Notes: generated by a model not told the origin, from the letters alone. A stretch of DNA of 64,000 bases from Lysobacter capsici (GCF_018732085.1 NZ_CP076103.1:1798001-1862000), one strand, 5' to 3'; numbered from the stretch's first letter, positions 44,436-54,550 are shown. Numbers and translations: made by a program.

Positions 44436-45521
44436 TCAATGCGCCGCTTCGATCAGTTTACGGATCGGCGCCGGGATGCCGAGCGCGGCGAGTTCGGCGC
44501 GGGTGTACCAGCGCAGGTCGTCATTGTCGCCGACCGCGTCGCGCAAGGCGACCCGACGCCAGCGCCGCGGCTGCAATTCGAGTTTGTAATGACTGAACGC
44601 ATGCGCGATCGGCGCCAGTGTTTCGCCGGCGTCGAAGTTCGCGTCGGCCATGTGAGCGGCGAACCACTGCGCGGCCTGCGCCTCGTCGTCGGCCTGCGGC
44701 AAGGTCCACAGCGAGGCCCAGATGCCGACCGGCGGACGGCGTTGTAGCAGCACGCGATCGTCGGCGTCGAGCAGCCACAGCACCTGCGCATGACGTTGCG
44801 GCGCGACCTTGCCGGGTTTGGGCGTCGGCAATTCGGCGACGCGGCCTTCGATGCGCGCGAGGCACTCGTGTTGCAGCGGGCACAGGATGCACGCGGGATC
44901 GGCGCGCGTGCATAAGGTTGCGCCCAAGTCCATCTGCGCCTGGGTGTAGTCGACCATGCGCGCGTGCGGCAGGTGCGATTCGGCCAGCGCCCACAGTTGC
45001 CGCTCGATCGCCGGCAGGCCGGGGTAGCCGGCGATGCCGTGGTAGCGGCTGAGCACGCGCTTGACGTTGCCGTCGAGGATGGCGTGGCGATCGCCCCAGG
45101 CTTGCGAAGCGATCGCCGCGGCGGTGCTGCGGCCGATGCCGGGCAGCGCGGTCAATGCGTCGAGATCGCGCGGCAGGTCGCCGTCGTGGTGTTCAACGCA
45201 CAGCTTGGCCGCGGCGTGCAGATTGCGCGCGCGGGCGTAGTAACCCAGCCCCGACCACAGCCCGAGCACGGTATCCATCGGCGCGGCGGCGAGCGCGGGC
45301 AGGTTCGGCAATGCGGCGACGAAGCGTTCGAAGTAGGGCGCGGCGGTCTTGACCTGGGTCTGCTGCAGCATGATTTCCGACAGCCACACCCGGTACGGTG
45401 TGCGCGGGTGTTGCCAGGGCAGGTCGTGGCGGCCGCTGACGTCGAACCACGCCAGCAGTTTGCCGGCGAAGGCGTCGGTGTCGTCGGTGGTGCGTTTGGC
45501 GCTATGGCTGGGGGCTTTCAT
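44436..45521 (-). CDS. mutY: A/G-specific adenine glycosylase
   Basis: Removes adenine opposite 8-oxoguanine. 361 residues: SEIMLQQTQV with the catalytic Glu, helix-hairpin-helix LPGIGRSTAAAIASQAWG, Asp in ILDGNVKRVLSRY, Fe-S cluster Cys set in CTRADPACILCPLQHEC, and a C-terminal NUDIX-like 8-oxoG recognition domain. Confidence 0.96.
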   Translation of the reverse strand: MKAPSHSAKRTTDDTDAFAGKLLAWFDVSGRHDLPWQHPRTPYRVWLSEIMLQQTQVKTAAPYFERFVAALPNLPALAAAPMDTVLGLWSGLGYYARARNLHAAAKLCVEHHDGDLPRDLDALTALPGIGRSTAAAIASQAWGDRHAILDGNVKRVLSRYHGIAGYPGLPAIERQLWALAESHLPHARMVDYTQAQMDLGATLCTRADPACILCPLQHECLARIEGRVAELPTPKPGKVAPQRHAQVLWLLDADDRVLLQRRPPVGIWASLWTLPQADDEAQAAQWFAAHMADANFDAGETLAPIAHAFSHYKLELQPRRWRRVALRDAVGDNDDLRWYTRAELAALGIPAPIRKLIEAAH

Positions 45522-45543
45522 CGAAACCGGATTGGGTGAACGG

Positions 45544-46848
45544 CTAGGGCGTCGGGCTCGACGCCGGTGGCGGATCGGCTTGTTCGATCTCGATCTCGAC
45601 GCCTTCCAGGCGGGCGCCGGAGACTTCGATCCTCGGCGTGCTCAAGGTTCCGCTCAGCGGCGGCAGCAGCGCGCCCTGCGCGCCGGCGTCGACCCATTGC
45701 AGCACTTCGGGCAGGCGGAAGCGGCCGTCGAAACGGGTCTGGTCGCGGCGCAATTGCAGCGCGGTGTCGCCGGAGAAATCGGCCGCGCCGCGGTAGTCGA
45801 GCACGAACGGCAGCGGCGAATGCGATTGGCCCAGCGGCGGCGGCAGCGCCGGCCAGGCGTCGGGCCATGCGGCGAGTCGACCGTCCAGTTGCAGTTGCAT
45901 CGTCTCGCCGAACGCGAAGCGCCCGGCCGCATCGACGTTGGGCATCACGCCGGCGCCGCGTACGGCCGCGCCCAATGGCGCCAGGCTGACCTGGCCGTCG
46001 CGATAACGCAGCGGAGCGAACAGTCCGAATGCGAACGGCAGGTCGGTATCGCCTGCGCGGTAGCGCGCCTGCGCGGCCAGGCGCATGCGGTCCAGGCCGA
46101 GGCCGTCGTCGCCGGCGTGCAGCAGCGCGCCCAGGCGGATGCGCATCGGCAGCTTCCAGTCCTTGGCCTCGACCGCGACCTGGCCGGCGAGGCCGAGTCC
46201 GCGAGCGGCGGCGGGACGTTGCAAGGTCGCGGCGAGATCGAACGGCACCTGCACGCCGCTGCTTTGCACGCGGCCTTGCACGCGTCCGCGCGCGGGTCGG
46301 TCCGGATGCAGTTCGGCGATGGCGATGGCGATGTCGTCGATCGACCAACCCGCGCCGCCGACCCGGCCGCGCGTCACGCGCAAGCCATCGCTCAACGAGG
46401 GCAGGCGCAGCGGTTCGTTCGACGATGGGCGCGTCGCCAGCCAGTGTTGCAACGCGGCGATATCGAGTTGCGGCGCGTCGAGCTCGACGCGCTCCACGTC
46501 CAGCGCCGCGCCAGCGGCGCGGATCGTGCTCCACGGCAGCGACAGGTACACGCGTTCGGCGCGCAGCAGCGGCGTGGCCGCGCCGGGTTCGCGCGCGACC
46601 AGATCGCGCACCTCCAGCATCGGCGTGCCGCGCAGGCGGTATTCGCTGGCGCCGCTGGCGGTGATCTCCAGCCCGAGCGCCTTGCCGGCCTGGCCGAGCA
46701 CGATCCAGCTGACCTGGCTGGGCCGCGACACCCAACGCAGGCCGATCAGCGCGAGCAACAGCAGCGCCGCGACGATCAGCAGTTTCCTGCGCCAGCGTCG
46801 CGGCCGCGGCGGGCGAGGCGCGGGCGGCGCCGTCGTGTCCGCGGGCAT
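45544..46848 (-). CDS. AsmA-like envelope protein
   Basis: A 434-residue protein with one N-terminal membrane anchor (KLLIVAALLLLALIGLRW, about 22-40) and a long periplasmic part of repetitive beta segments, like AsmA-family proteins that help lipid transport or outer-membrane assembly. It lies 22 bases from mutY and 6 bases after ftsY, so it is likely co-transcribed with both. Confidence 0.72.
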   Translation of the reverse strand: MPADTTAPPAPRPPRPRRWRRKLLIVAALLLLALIGLRWVSRPSQVSWIVLGQAGKALGLEITASGASEYRLRGTPMLEVRDLVAREPGAATPLLRAERVYLSLPWSTIRAAGAALDVERVELDAPQLDIAALQHWLATRPSSNEPLRLPSLSDGLRVTRGRVGGAGWSIDDIAIAIAELHPDRPARGRVQGRVQSSGVQVPFDLAATLQRPAAARGLGLAGQVAVEAKDWKLPMRIRLGALLHAGDDGLGLDRMRLAAQARYRAGDTDLPFAFGLFAPLRYRDGQVSLAPLGAAVRGAGVMPNVDAAGRFAFGETMQLQLDGRLAAWPDAWPALPPPLGQSHSPLPFVLDYRGAADFSGDTALQLRRDQTRFDGRFRLPEVLQWVDAGAQGALLPPLSGTLSTPRIEVSGARLEGVEIEIEQADPPPASSPTP

Positions 46849-46854
46849 CGCGCC

Positions 46855-48273
46855 TCAGCCGCCGAGCGCTTCGGGCAGCAGCGCGTCGACGAAGGCTTCG
46901 GCGTCGAACACGCGCAGGTCTTCCGGGCGTTCGCCGATGCCGGCGAAGCGGATCGGAATGCCGAACTCGCGCGCCAGCGCGAACACCACGCCGCCCTTGG
47001 CGGTGCCGTCGAGCTTGGTCACCACCAGTCCCGTTACGCCTACCGCCGCATGGAACTGGCGCAGCTGCGACAAGGCGTTCTGGCCGGTGGTGCCGTCGAT
47101 CACCATCAACACTTCGTGCGGCGCGGTCGGGTCGACCTTGCCGAGCACGCGGCGGATCTTGCCCAGTTCGGCCATCAGTCCGGCCTGGGTGTGCAGGCGC
47201 CCGGCGGTGTCGGCGATCAGCACCTGGGTGCCGCGCGCCTTGGCCGCCTGCAGGGCGTCGAACGCGACCGAGGCGGCGTCGGCGTTCTGGCCCTGGGCGA
47301 TCACCGGCACGCCGTTGCGTTCGCCCCAGGCCTGCAACTGCGCGACCGCGGCGGCGCGGAAGGTGTCGCCGGCGGCGAGCATCAGCGGACGGCCTTCGTC
47401 GCGAAAGCGCTTGGCCAACTTGCCGATGGTGGTGGTCTTGCCGACGCCGTTGACGCCGACGGTCAGCAGCACGAAGGGTTTGGCGTTGACGTCGATCACC
47501 AGCGGCTTGGCCACCGGCTGCAGCATCGCGATCAGGTCGGCGCGCAATGCCGCCAGCAGCGCGTTGGCGTCGGCGAACTCGCGCGACTTCATGCGCTTGC
47601 GCAGGTTTTCGATCAGCGCGGTGGTCGCGCCGACGCCGACGTCGGCGGTGATCAGCGCGGTCTCGATTTCGTCGAGCAGGTCGTCGTCCAGGCGCGGGTT
47701 GCGCGAGAACAGGCCGCCGAAGCTGCGCGCGAACGCGCTGCCGCGCAGGCGTTCGCGCCAGCCGAGCTTGCCGGCGGGCGCGGCGGGTTTGTCGATGTAG
47801 TCGGTCGGTTCGACCGGTTCGGTTTCGGCCGAGATGGTCTGGACCGGCGGCGGTGCGGACGGCTGCACCACGGGCGCGGCCGGGGAGGGCATCGGCTGGA
47901 CAGCGACGGGTGCGACGGCGGGCGGTGCTTGTTCGGCAGGCGCTTGCGCCGCGGGAGCGGGCACCACCGGCGCAGGCACCACGGCGGCGGGTGCGACCGG
48001 CTGCGTCGCAGGCTCTGCCAGTCCGGCCGTCTTCGGTTGCGCGAGCGGCGGTTCGATCTCGAGCAGGGCGGCCACGACTTCCGGCGGCACCGGGGGCTCG
48101 GTGGCGCGCGATGGGTCCGCCGGCGGGTGTGGGGCGGCGGGCGGTTCAGGCGCGTCGGCTTCGGGTGGCTGCGCGTTCGGGAACGCGGCGGCCAATTCTT
48201 CGGTGCTGAAGCCGCGCTCGGCCGATTTTTCGGCGGCGGTTTCGTTTTTCTTGCGGCGGAAAAAGCTGAGCAT
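46855..48273 (-). CDS. ftsY: Signal recognition particle receptor FtsY
   Basis: A 472-residue SRP receptor: an acidic and Pro/Ala-rich A-domain (about 1-165), then the N domain and GTPase with P-loop GVNGVGKTTTIGKLA, DTFRAAAVAQL, DTAGRLHTQ and TKLDGTAKGG. The start MLSFFRRKKNE is the family's usual beginning; an upstream TTG/GTG start would add an untypical dozen residues. Divergent from rsmD, as in many gammaproteobacteria. Confidence 0.95.
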   Translation of the reverse strand: MLSFFRRKKNETAAEKSAERGFSTEELAAAFPNAQPPEADAPEPPAAPHPPADPSRATEPPVPPEVVAALLEIEPPLAQPKTAGLAEPATQPVAPAAVVPAPVVPAPAAQAPAEQAPPAVAPVAVQPMPSPAAPVVQPSAPPPVQTISAETEPVEPTDYIDKPAAPAGKLGWRERLRGSAFARSFGGLFSRNPRLDDDLLDEIETALITADVGVGATTALIENLRKRMKSREFADANALLAALRADLIAMLQPVAKPLVIDVNAKPFVLLTVGVNGVGKTTTIGKLAKRFRDEGRPLMLAAGDTFRAAAVAQLQAWGERNGVPVIAQGQNADAASVAFDALQAAKARGTQVLIADTAGRLHTQAGLMAELGKIRRVLGKVDPTAPHEVLMVIDGTTGQNALSQLRQFHAAVGVTGLVVTKLDGTAKGGVVFALAREFGIPIRFAGIGERPEDLRVFDAEAFVDALLPEALGG

Positions 48274-48338
48274 GAGACGGGAGATGGGGCCATGCGCGAG
48301 AATCACCACATGCTAGCACCGGCCCCCAGAGTCCCCCG

Positions 48339-49013
48339 ATGAACACTTTTCGACGCGGCTCGCGCGGCGGCGCCGACGCCGGCCCGCCGCGCTCCCCGCG
48401 CAGCCCCGCCAAGCCAGGCGCCGCCGGCGCCCACAACGCGCAGGCCGGCAAGGTGCGGATCATCGGCGGGCACTGGCGCGGCACCCGACTCAACGTGGGC
48501 GACGCGCCCGGGCTGCGGCCGACCTCCGACCGAGTGCGCGAAACCTTGTTCAACTGGCTGATCCCGGCCTTGCCCGGCGCGCGCGTGCTCGACCTGTTCG
48601 CCGGCAGCGGCGCGCTCGGCATGGAGGCGCTGTCGCGCGGCGCGGCGTCGGCGGTGCTGGTCGAACGCGACCCGGCCCTGGCCGCGGAACTGCGCGCGCT
48701 GGCCGGGCGCCTGCACGGCGGCGAGGCGGCCCAGGTGGTCCAGGCCGACGCGCTGGCGTGGCTGGCGCAACAGCCGCCGGCCGGCGAGGGCGACGCGCCG
48801 GGCTTCGATCTGGCCTTCGTCGATCCGCCGTTCGCGGCCGGGCTGTGGGACGCGGTCTGGCCGCTGCTGTTGCCGAGGCTGGCGCCTGCGGCCTGGCTGT
48901 ACGTCGAAGCCCCGGCCGACGCCGCGATCGAACTGCCGGCGCAATGGGACCGACATCGCGAAGGCGCCACCCGCGACGTGCGCTACGCGCTGTACCGCCG
49001 CCGGCCGGCCTGA
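48339..49013 (+). CDS. rsmD: 16S rRNA (guanine966-N2)-methyltransferase
   Basis: The 224-residue enzyme has the RsmD core: RIIGGHWRG, LRPTSDRVRETLFNWL, SAM motif LDLFAGSGALGMEALSRGA and catalytic FVDPPF. The first about 35 residues are an Arg/Pro-rich tail not usual in E. coli. It heads rsmD-coaD. Confidence 0.93.
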   Translation: MNTFRRGSRGGADAGPPRSPRSPAKPGAAGAHNAQAGKVRIIGGHWRGTRLNVGDAPGLRPTSDRVRETLFNWLIPALPGARVLDLFAGSGALGMEALSRGAASAVLVERDPALAAELRALAGRLHGGEAAQVVQADALAWLAQQPPAGEGDAPGFDLAFVDPPFAAGLWDAVWPLLLPRLAPAAWLYVEAPADAAIELPAQWDRHREGATRDVRYALYRRRPA

Positions 49014-49148
49014 GCGCGCGGCCGCGACCCCGGCCCGGCGCCCCGCTGCGGGTGCTGACCGGCGCGCGCGGACGGCTGCTACACTGCGCCGCATCCGGCG
49101 GGGGCGGCCCACCCGCTCCCTGTCATTCCATCAGCGAACGACCATCGA

Positions 49149-49655
49149 ATGAGCTCGGCCCGCAACCGAATCGCCGTCTATCCCGGCACGTTCGACCCCA
49201 TCACCAACGGCCACATCGACCTGGTCGACCGCGCCGCTCCCTTGTTCGAACGGCTGATCATCGGCGTGGCCGAAAGCCCGAGCAAAGGTCCGGCGCTGCC
49301 GTTGGAAGTGCGGGTGGACCTCGCCCGCGAAGCGGTCGCCCATCATCCGCATGTCGAAGTGCGCGGCTTCAATTCGCTGCTGGCCCATTTCGTCGCCGAA
49401 GTCGGCGGCGGGGTGTTGCTGCGCGGGCTGCGCGCGGTGTCCGACTTCGAATACGAATTCCAGCTCGCGAGCATGAACCGCCATCTGATCCCGGAGGTCG
49501 AGACCTTGTTCCTGACCCCGGCCGAGCAGTACGGCTTCATTTCCTCCTCGCTGGTGCGCGAGATCGCGCGCCTGGGCGGCGACGTCTCGGGCTTCGTGCC
49601 GCCGGCCGTGGCCGCGGCGCTGCAGGCCGAATGGCGGCGCAGCAAGCAACACTGA
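49149..49655 (+). CDS. coaD: Phosphopantetheine adenylyltransferase
   Basis: Penultimate step of coenzyme A synthesis. 168 residues; nucleotidyl-transferase motif PGTFDPITNGHIDLVDRA (the TxGH form), LLRGLRAVSDFEYEFQ and the C-terminal FISSSLVREIARLGGDVSGF motif. Confidence 0.96.
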   Translation: MSSARNRIAVYPGTFDPITNGHIDLVDRAAPLFERLIIGVAESPSKGPALPLEVRVDLAREAVAHHPHVEVRGFNSLLAHFVAEVGGGVLLRGLRAVSDFEYEFQLASMNRHLIPEVETLFLTPAEQYGFISSSLVREIARLGGDVSGFVPPAVAAALQAEWRRSKQH

Positions 49656-49695
49656 TCACCCACACGACACACGACCAATCCTTAAGGGGCTTACG

Positions 49696-50187
49696 ATGAA
49701 AACTTCCTCCCGCTTGCTGCTGATCGCCTGCCTGACGCTGCCGTTCGTGGCCGCCTGCCAGAAAGAAGAGAAGAAGGAGGTTGTCGAGGCCGCCCCGTTG
49801 TCGGCGCCCAAGACCAGCGACGAAAACGCCTGGAACGCGTATCTGACCGACGTGGTCAAGCGCAATCTCGACAACGTCACCGGCAGCACCTACGTCTACG
49901 TCCTGCCGGCGCCGGAAGCGCCGACCTTCCAGGGCGACTACGAGCGCATGCTGGAAAAGGCCCAGACCGACCTGTCGCGCGGCATCCTTGAAGGCAACCT
50001 GGTCGCGTTCGGCTCGCCGAATTCGGCCAAGAGCGCCGACCTCGCCGTGGCCGCGCTGTCGAAGGCCGAGCCGGGCACGATGAAGGGCGTCAAGTTCATC
50101 TTCATCGGCGACGCGGCCGACAACGAGCGCGTCAAGGCCGCCGCCGCGCCGGCCGGCGTGAACTACGTGTTCGCGCAGGTCAAGTAA
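49696..50187 (+). CDS. Lipoprotein of unknown function
   Basis: A 163-residue lipoprotein: signal MKTSSRLLLIACLTLPFV, lipobox VAAC (Cys21), followed by a Lys/Glu-rich spacer and a compact alpha/beta domain (TYVYVLPAPEAPTFQGDYERM to VNYVFAQVK). No family recognised. It is followed by a strong terminator. Confidence 0.75.
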   Translation: MKTSSRLLLIACLTLPFVAACQKEEKKEVVEAAPLSAPKTSDENAWNAYLTDVVKRNLDNVTGSTYVYVLPAPEAPTFQGDYERMLEKAQTDLSRGILEGNLVAFGSPNSAKSADLAVAALSKAEPGTMKGVKFIFIGDAADNERVKAAAAPAGVNYVFAQVK

Positions 50188-50286
50188 TCCGCTGCGATCG
50201 GCGGGCCGGCGCGGTGCGTTTACCGCGTCGACAGGCCGTCGGCATGTAGCGGTCGCGCTGGCGACCGATGCAGCACCGCAGTATCG

Positions 50287-50320
50287 AATCGAGCCGCTGA
50301 TGCGGCTCGATTTTTTTTAT
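50287..50320 (+). terminator. Rho-independent terminator
   Basis: Stem AATCGAGCCGC / GCGGCTCGATT (11 bp, 4-base loop) followed by a run of eight T residues. The remaining 180 bp before the ferredoxin gene shows no gene. Confidence 0.93.
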
Positions 50321-50504
50321 GGATCGATCGCCCGAACCCATACCCACAACACCGATCACACCTGAACAACGCCATCAGGCCACCGATCCCCGCCCGCGCG
50401 ACGCAGCATCCCGGTCCATGGCTATGCCCCGCGACCCGGGAGCCCTAAACTGGCCGCATGCGCTGCCATAGCGAATTCCGCTGCTCCCTCGGCGCTGCCT
50501 GCCC

Positions 50505-50753
50505 ATGTCGCTGAAGATCAACGAGCTGTGCGTCAACTGCGACGTCTGCGAACCGGCCTGTCCCAATCAGGCCATCGCCCAGGGCGAGACGATCTATGTG
50601 ATCGATCCGGCGCGTTGCACCGAATGCGTCGGTCATTACGACGAGCCGCAATGCGTGGTCGTGTGTCCGGTCGAGTGCATCGACAAGGACCCCGCCCACC
50701 CCGAATCCGAGCCGCAGCTGCTGGAAAAACTGCGGCGTCTACAACTGGAGTGA
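50505..50753 (+). CDS. 2[4Fe-4S] ferredoxin (YfhL-like)
   Basis: 82 residues with two cluster motifs, CVNCDVCEPACP and CTECVGHYDEPQCVVVCP; the insertion in the second motif is typical of YfhL. It provides low-potential electrons. Its start overlaps nothing; ggt follows by 5 bp. Confidence 0.93.
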   Translation: MSLKINELCVNCDVCEPACPNQAIAQGETIYVIDPARCTECVGHYDEPQCVVVCPVECIDKDPAHPESEPQLLEKLRRLQLE

Positions 50754-50758
50754 ACCCG

Positions 50759-52513
50759 ATGCGCAAGATGCCGTGGCCGCGAGCCGGTGCGTTGTCCCCG
50801 TGGCTGCTGGCCTCGCTGTTGCTGATCGCCGCGCCCGCGTACTGCGAAGCGCCCGCGCAAAAAACCGCCGCGCGCGCGCAGGCCGGCGCGACCGCCGCGC
50901 ATCCGCCCGGCGCCGCGATCGCCAGCGCGCATTCGCTGTCGACCCAGGCCGGTCTGGACATCATCGGCAAGGGCGGCAACGCCTTCGACGCCGCGGTCGC
51001 GGTGTCCTCGACCTTGTCGGTGGTCGAACCGATCAGCTCGGGCATCGGCGGCGGCGGTTTCTTCCTGCTGCATGACGCGAAGAGCGGACGCGATGTGTTC
51101 GTCGACGCGCGCGAGACCGCGCCGGCCGCGGCCACTCCCTCCGCGTACCTCGACGACAAGGGCGAGCTCAACCGCGATCGCGCCACCAACGGCCCGTGGT
51201 CGGCCGGTATCCCGGGGCTTCCGGCCGCGCTGGTGCATCTGGCGCAGAAGTACGGCAAGTTGCCGCTCAAGACCTCGCTGGCGCCGGCGATCCGGATCGC
51301 GCACGAAGGCTTCCCGATCTACCCGCGCCTGGAAAAAGGCTACGGCAGCCGCCGCGAGGTGATGGAGCGTTACCGCGGCACCCGCGAGGTGTTTCTCGCC
51401 GCCGGTCACGCGCCCAAGACCGGCGAAATCCTCAAGCAGCCCGATCTGGCGCGCACGCTGGAACTGCTCGCGGCCAAGGGTTTCGACGGTTTCTATCGCG
51501 GCGACGTCGCCGACAAGCTGCTCGCCGCGGTCAAGGAAGAGGGCGGCCAATGGCAGGCCAGCGAACTGGCCGGCTATAAAGTCCGCGAGCGCGAACCGCT
51601 GCGGCTGAAGTACCGCGGCTGGGACATCGTGACCGCGCCACCGCCGTCCTCGGGCGGCGTGGCGATGGCCGAGATCCTGCAGATAGTCGAAGGCTGGGAT
51701 CTGAGCAAGCTCGATCCCGCGCACCGCACCCACATCCTGGCCGAGGCGATGCGCCGCGCCTACCGCGACCGCACCATCTACCTGGGCGATCCGGACTTCG
51801 TGAAGATGCCGCTCGCGCGCCTGACCAGCCCGGATTACGCCGCCGGCCTGCGCGCGACGATCCATCCGGACAAGGCCACCCCGAGCGATCTGCTGTCGGG
51901 CCAGCCGGCGCCGCTGGAAGACGACGAAACCACCCATTTCTCGATCATCGACCGCGATGGCAACCGGGTCTCGGCGACGCAGACGGTCAACCTGCTGTAC
52001 GGCTCGGGCATGGTCGCGCCGGGTACCGGCGTGCTGCTCAACAACGAGATGGACGACTTCGCCCTGCGCCCGGGCACGCCCAACGCCTTCGGCGTGATGG
52101 GTTTCGCCGCCAACGCGCCGCAACCGGGCAAGCGCATGCTCAGCTCGATGACGCCGAGCTTCCTGGAGTCGCAGGACAAGGTGATCGCGGTCGGCGCCCC
52201 CGGCGGCAGCCGCATCATCACCCAGGTGCTGCTGGCGATCCTGGCCTACGACGCCGGCCTGCAACCGCAGCAGGTCGCCGCGCTGCCGCGCATCCATCAC
52301 CAGTGGATGCCGGACGTGATCTCGGCCGAACAAGGCGCGCTCGATGCCGACACGGTCGCCAAGCTGCAAGCCATGGGCCACAAGGTCAACGCCGGCGAAT
52401 CGAGCTGGGGCAACCTGCAGACGGTGATGTGGGACAAGCGCGCCAACACCTTGTCCGGCGGCACCGATCCGCGCAATCCGGTGGGGCAGGCGGATGTGTT
52501 GTTGAAGCCCTGA
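50759..52513 (+). CDS. ggt: Gamma-glutamyltransferase
   Basis: A 584-residue secreted Ntn-hydrolase that cleaves glutathione and other gamma-glutamyl compounds. Signal peptide 1-29, then the GGT fold (HSLSTQAGLDIIGKGGNAFDAAVA, GIGGGGFFLLHD). Autoprocessing at the catalytic Thr in DDETTHFSIID should yield large and small subunits; SSMTPSF and GAPGGSRIITQ complete the active site. Confidence 0.95.
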   Translation: MRKMPWPRAGALSPWLLASLLLIAAPAYCEAPAQKTAARAQAGATAAHPPGAAIASAHSLSTQAGLDIIGKGGNAFDAAVAVSSTLSVVEPISSGIGGGGFFLLHDAKSGRDVFVDARETAPAAATPSAYLDDKGELNRDRATNGPWSAGIPGLPAALVHLAQKYGKLPLKTSLAPAIRIAHEGFPIYPRLEKGYGSRREVMERYRGTREVFLAAGHAPKTGEILKQPDLARTLELLAAKGFDGFYRGDVADKLLAAVKEEGGQWQASELAGYKVREREPLRLKYRGWDIVTAPPPSSGGVAMAEILQIVEGWDLSKLDPAHRTHILAEAMRRAYRDRTIYLGDPDFVKMPLARLTSPDYAAGLRATIHPDKATPSDLLSGQPAPLEDDETTHFSIIDRDGNRVSATQTVNLLYGSGMVAPGTGVLLNNEMDDFALRPGTPNAFGVMGFAANAPQPGKRMLSSMTPSFLESQDKVIAVGAPGGSRIITQVLLAILAYDAGLQPQQVAALPRIHHQWMPDVISAEQGALDADTVAKLQAMGHKVNAGESSWGNLQTVMWDKRANTLSGGTDPRNPVGQADVLLKP

Positions 52514-52730
52514 GAAGCCGGGAATTGGGAATTGGGAATTGGGAATCGTAAAAGCGGCTGGGTCGGCTCTGGCTGTTCCGATTCCCCATTCCCGCCGCGT
52601 GTCGGTGACATGCGCAGGTGTTGTCGAAGCTCCGATGGGCCGGAAATTGGGAGTCGGGAATCGTAAAGCGGCTGTGTCGGCCTTGGCCGTTCCGATTCCC
52701 CATTCCCGATTCCCCATTCCCGTCGCGTGT
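52514..52730. repeat. Two GGGAATC palindromes after ggt
   Basis: Two hairpins in a row, about 52518-52593 and 52641-52722. The segments GTAAAGCGGCTG-GTCGG are shared between them, so one appears to be a copy of the other. Confidence 0.85.
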
Positions 52731-52816
52731 CAAACCGATGGCGCACCCGCCACGCCGTGCAGTAGATTGCGCCGCATGGACAGCACGCACGGCGTTTCAG
52801 GACAGGGGAATCGGCA

Positions 52817-53398
52817 ATGAGTGACGACGACAAGCGTTGGTATACCCGCGTGCCCGCGATCTCGATCGCCCTGGTCGCGTTTCTCGTCGCCCTGACCACG
52901 CTGATCAACAACGTGCGCGAGATCGGCGGGCTCAAGGACAAGACCCCGCCCGCGTCGGCCACCACCACGCCGGCCGCGCCGCTGGTCAAGCCCGAGGCGC
53001 CCAAGGCGCCGTCGCGGTATTCGGTGCTGCTGACCCTGGAAAAGATCGAAGTGATCAACGACGGCACCAGCGGCAGCACCTCGTGGTCGTTCGACGTCAG
53101 CGCCGGCGGCCAGGATCTGTTCGAACTGCCGGCGCGCGACTACATCGATACCGAGGAAGGCCGCAACGTCACCCCGCGCACCAGCGACCCGTCGATGGGG
53201 CGGGTGGTCCTGGTCCCGGGCCAGGAAATGCTGATCAAGATCAGCGGCCGCTCGTCCGGGCTGATCAGCAAGACCTCGGCCAGCGGCACCGCGACCCTGG
53301 TCGCCGAGCGCGCGCTCGCGCCGGTGCGGGTGGCCGCGGCCGATCCGCGCGACGGCGAGTTCGTGTTTCATTTCGCTACCGCGGCTACGGCGCAATAA
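52817..53398 (+). CDS. Membrane-anchored hypothetical protein
   Basis: 193 residues; one N-terminal helix (about 14-33), a Pro/Ala/Thr linker and a C-terminal beta-rich domain. Nothing similar is recognised. It is flanked on both sides by GGGAATC repeats. Confidence 0.7.
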   Translation: MSDDDKRWYTRVPAISIALVAFLVALTTLINNVREIGGLKDKTPPASATTTPAAPLVKPEAPKAPSRYSVLLTLEKIEVINDGTSGSTSWSFDVSAGGQDLFELPARDYIDTEEGRNVTPRTSDPSMGRVVLVPGQEMLIKISGRSSGLISKTSASGTATLVAERALAPVRVAAADPRDGEFVFHFATAATAQ

Positions 53399-53399
53399 A

Positions 53400-53615
53400 G
53401 CCGGAAATAGGGAATCGGGAATAGGGAATAGGGAATCGTAAAAGCGGTCCGCCGCGATCACGCTGTTTCGATTCCCGATTCCCGATTCCCGATTCCCGGC
53501 CGCGAGCGGCAATTAAGCCGGGAATGGGGAATAGGGAATCGGAAAGGCAAACGGCGGCGTGGCCTGCTTTTGCGATTCCCGATTCCCGATTCTCCATTCC
53601 CGATTCCCGGCCCCG
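53400..53615. repeat. Two more GGGAATC palindromes
   Basis: About 53401-53500 and 53518-53612, each with an inner segment of about 30-40 bases. They fill the space between the membrane protein and the MBL hydrolase. Confidence 0.85.
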
Positions 53616-53659
53616 ACCGGCTAAAATCGAACCTCCCCCGCCAACCCGGTAGAACCGCC

Positions 53660-54550
53660 ATGAAACTCTGGTCGATCCTGGGCAACTCGCAGAAGCTCGA
53701 CGGCGGCGCGATGTTCGGCAACGCGCCGCGCGCGATGTGGGCCAAATGGTCGCCGCCCGACGAACACAACCGCATCGCGTTGGCCTGCCGCGCGCTGCTC
53801 GCCAGCCCGCTGGCCGGCAAGACGGTGTTGTTCGAGGCCGGCATCGGCGCGTTCTTCGAACCCAAGCTGCGCGAGCGCTACGGCGTGGTCGAAGATCGCC
53901 ATGTGCTGATCGAGTCGCTGGCCAAGGCCGGTTTCGCGCCGCAGGACATCGACGTGGTGGTGCTGTCGCATCTGCATTTCGACCACGCCGGCGGCCTGCT
54001 CGCGCCGTGGTCGGAAGGGCAGGCGCCGCAGCTGTTGTTCCCGAATGCGTCGTATCTCGTCGGCCGCGAACACTACGAGCGCGCGCGCCATCCGCACGCG
54101 CGCGACCGCGCGAGCTTCATCGCCGAACTGCCGCAATTGCTGGAAGCCACCGGCCGCCTGGAACTGGTCGAAGGCGCGCATTCGAAACTGCTCGGCGACA
54201 GCGTGCGCTTTCACTACAGCGACGGCCACACGCCCGGCCTGATGCTGGCCGAGATCGTCGGCCCCGAGCGCGACGACGGCCAGCCGCACGGCGGCGTGGT
54301 GTTCTGCGCGGACCTGATTCCCGGCCGGCCGTGGGTGCATGTGCCGATCACCATGGGCTACGACCGCAACGCCGAGCTGCTGATCGACGAGAAGAAAGCC
54401 TTCCTCAGCGACAAGCTCGAACGCAACGTGCATCTGTTCTTCACCCACGATCCCGAGTGCGCGCTGGCCCAGGTGGTGCGCGACGACAAGGGCAAGTTCG
54501 GCACCACCCACGAAGTCGCCGAATTGCAGGCGCGGGCCTTGGCTGCATGA
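53660..54550 (+). CDS. MBL-fold metallo-hydrolase
   Basis: A 296-residue metallo-beta-lactamase-fold enzyme: HLHFDHAGG metal motif, a downstream His in SDGHTPGL, Asp in FCADLIPG, and a final FFTHDPEC. No signal peptide, so it is cytoplasmic. Substrate unknown (lactone or thioester are common). The stop overlaps the next start as ATGA. Confidence 0.9.
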   Translation: MKLWSILGNSQKLDGGAMFGNAPRAMWAKWSPPDEHNRIALACRALLASPLAGKTVLFEAGIGAFFEPKLRERYGVVEDRHVLIESLAKAGFAPQDIDVVVLSHLHFDHAGGLLAPWSEGQAPQLLFPNASYLVGREHYERARHPHARDRASFIAELPQLLEATGRLELVEGAHSKLLGDSVRFHYSDGHTPGLMLAEIVGPERDDGQPHGGVVFCADLIPGRPWVHVPITMGYDRNAELLIDEKKAFLSDKLERNVHLFFTHDPECALAQVVRDDKGKFGTTHEVAELQARALAA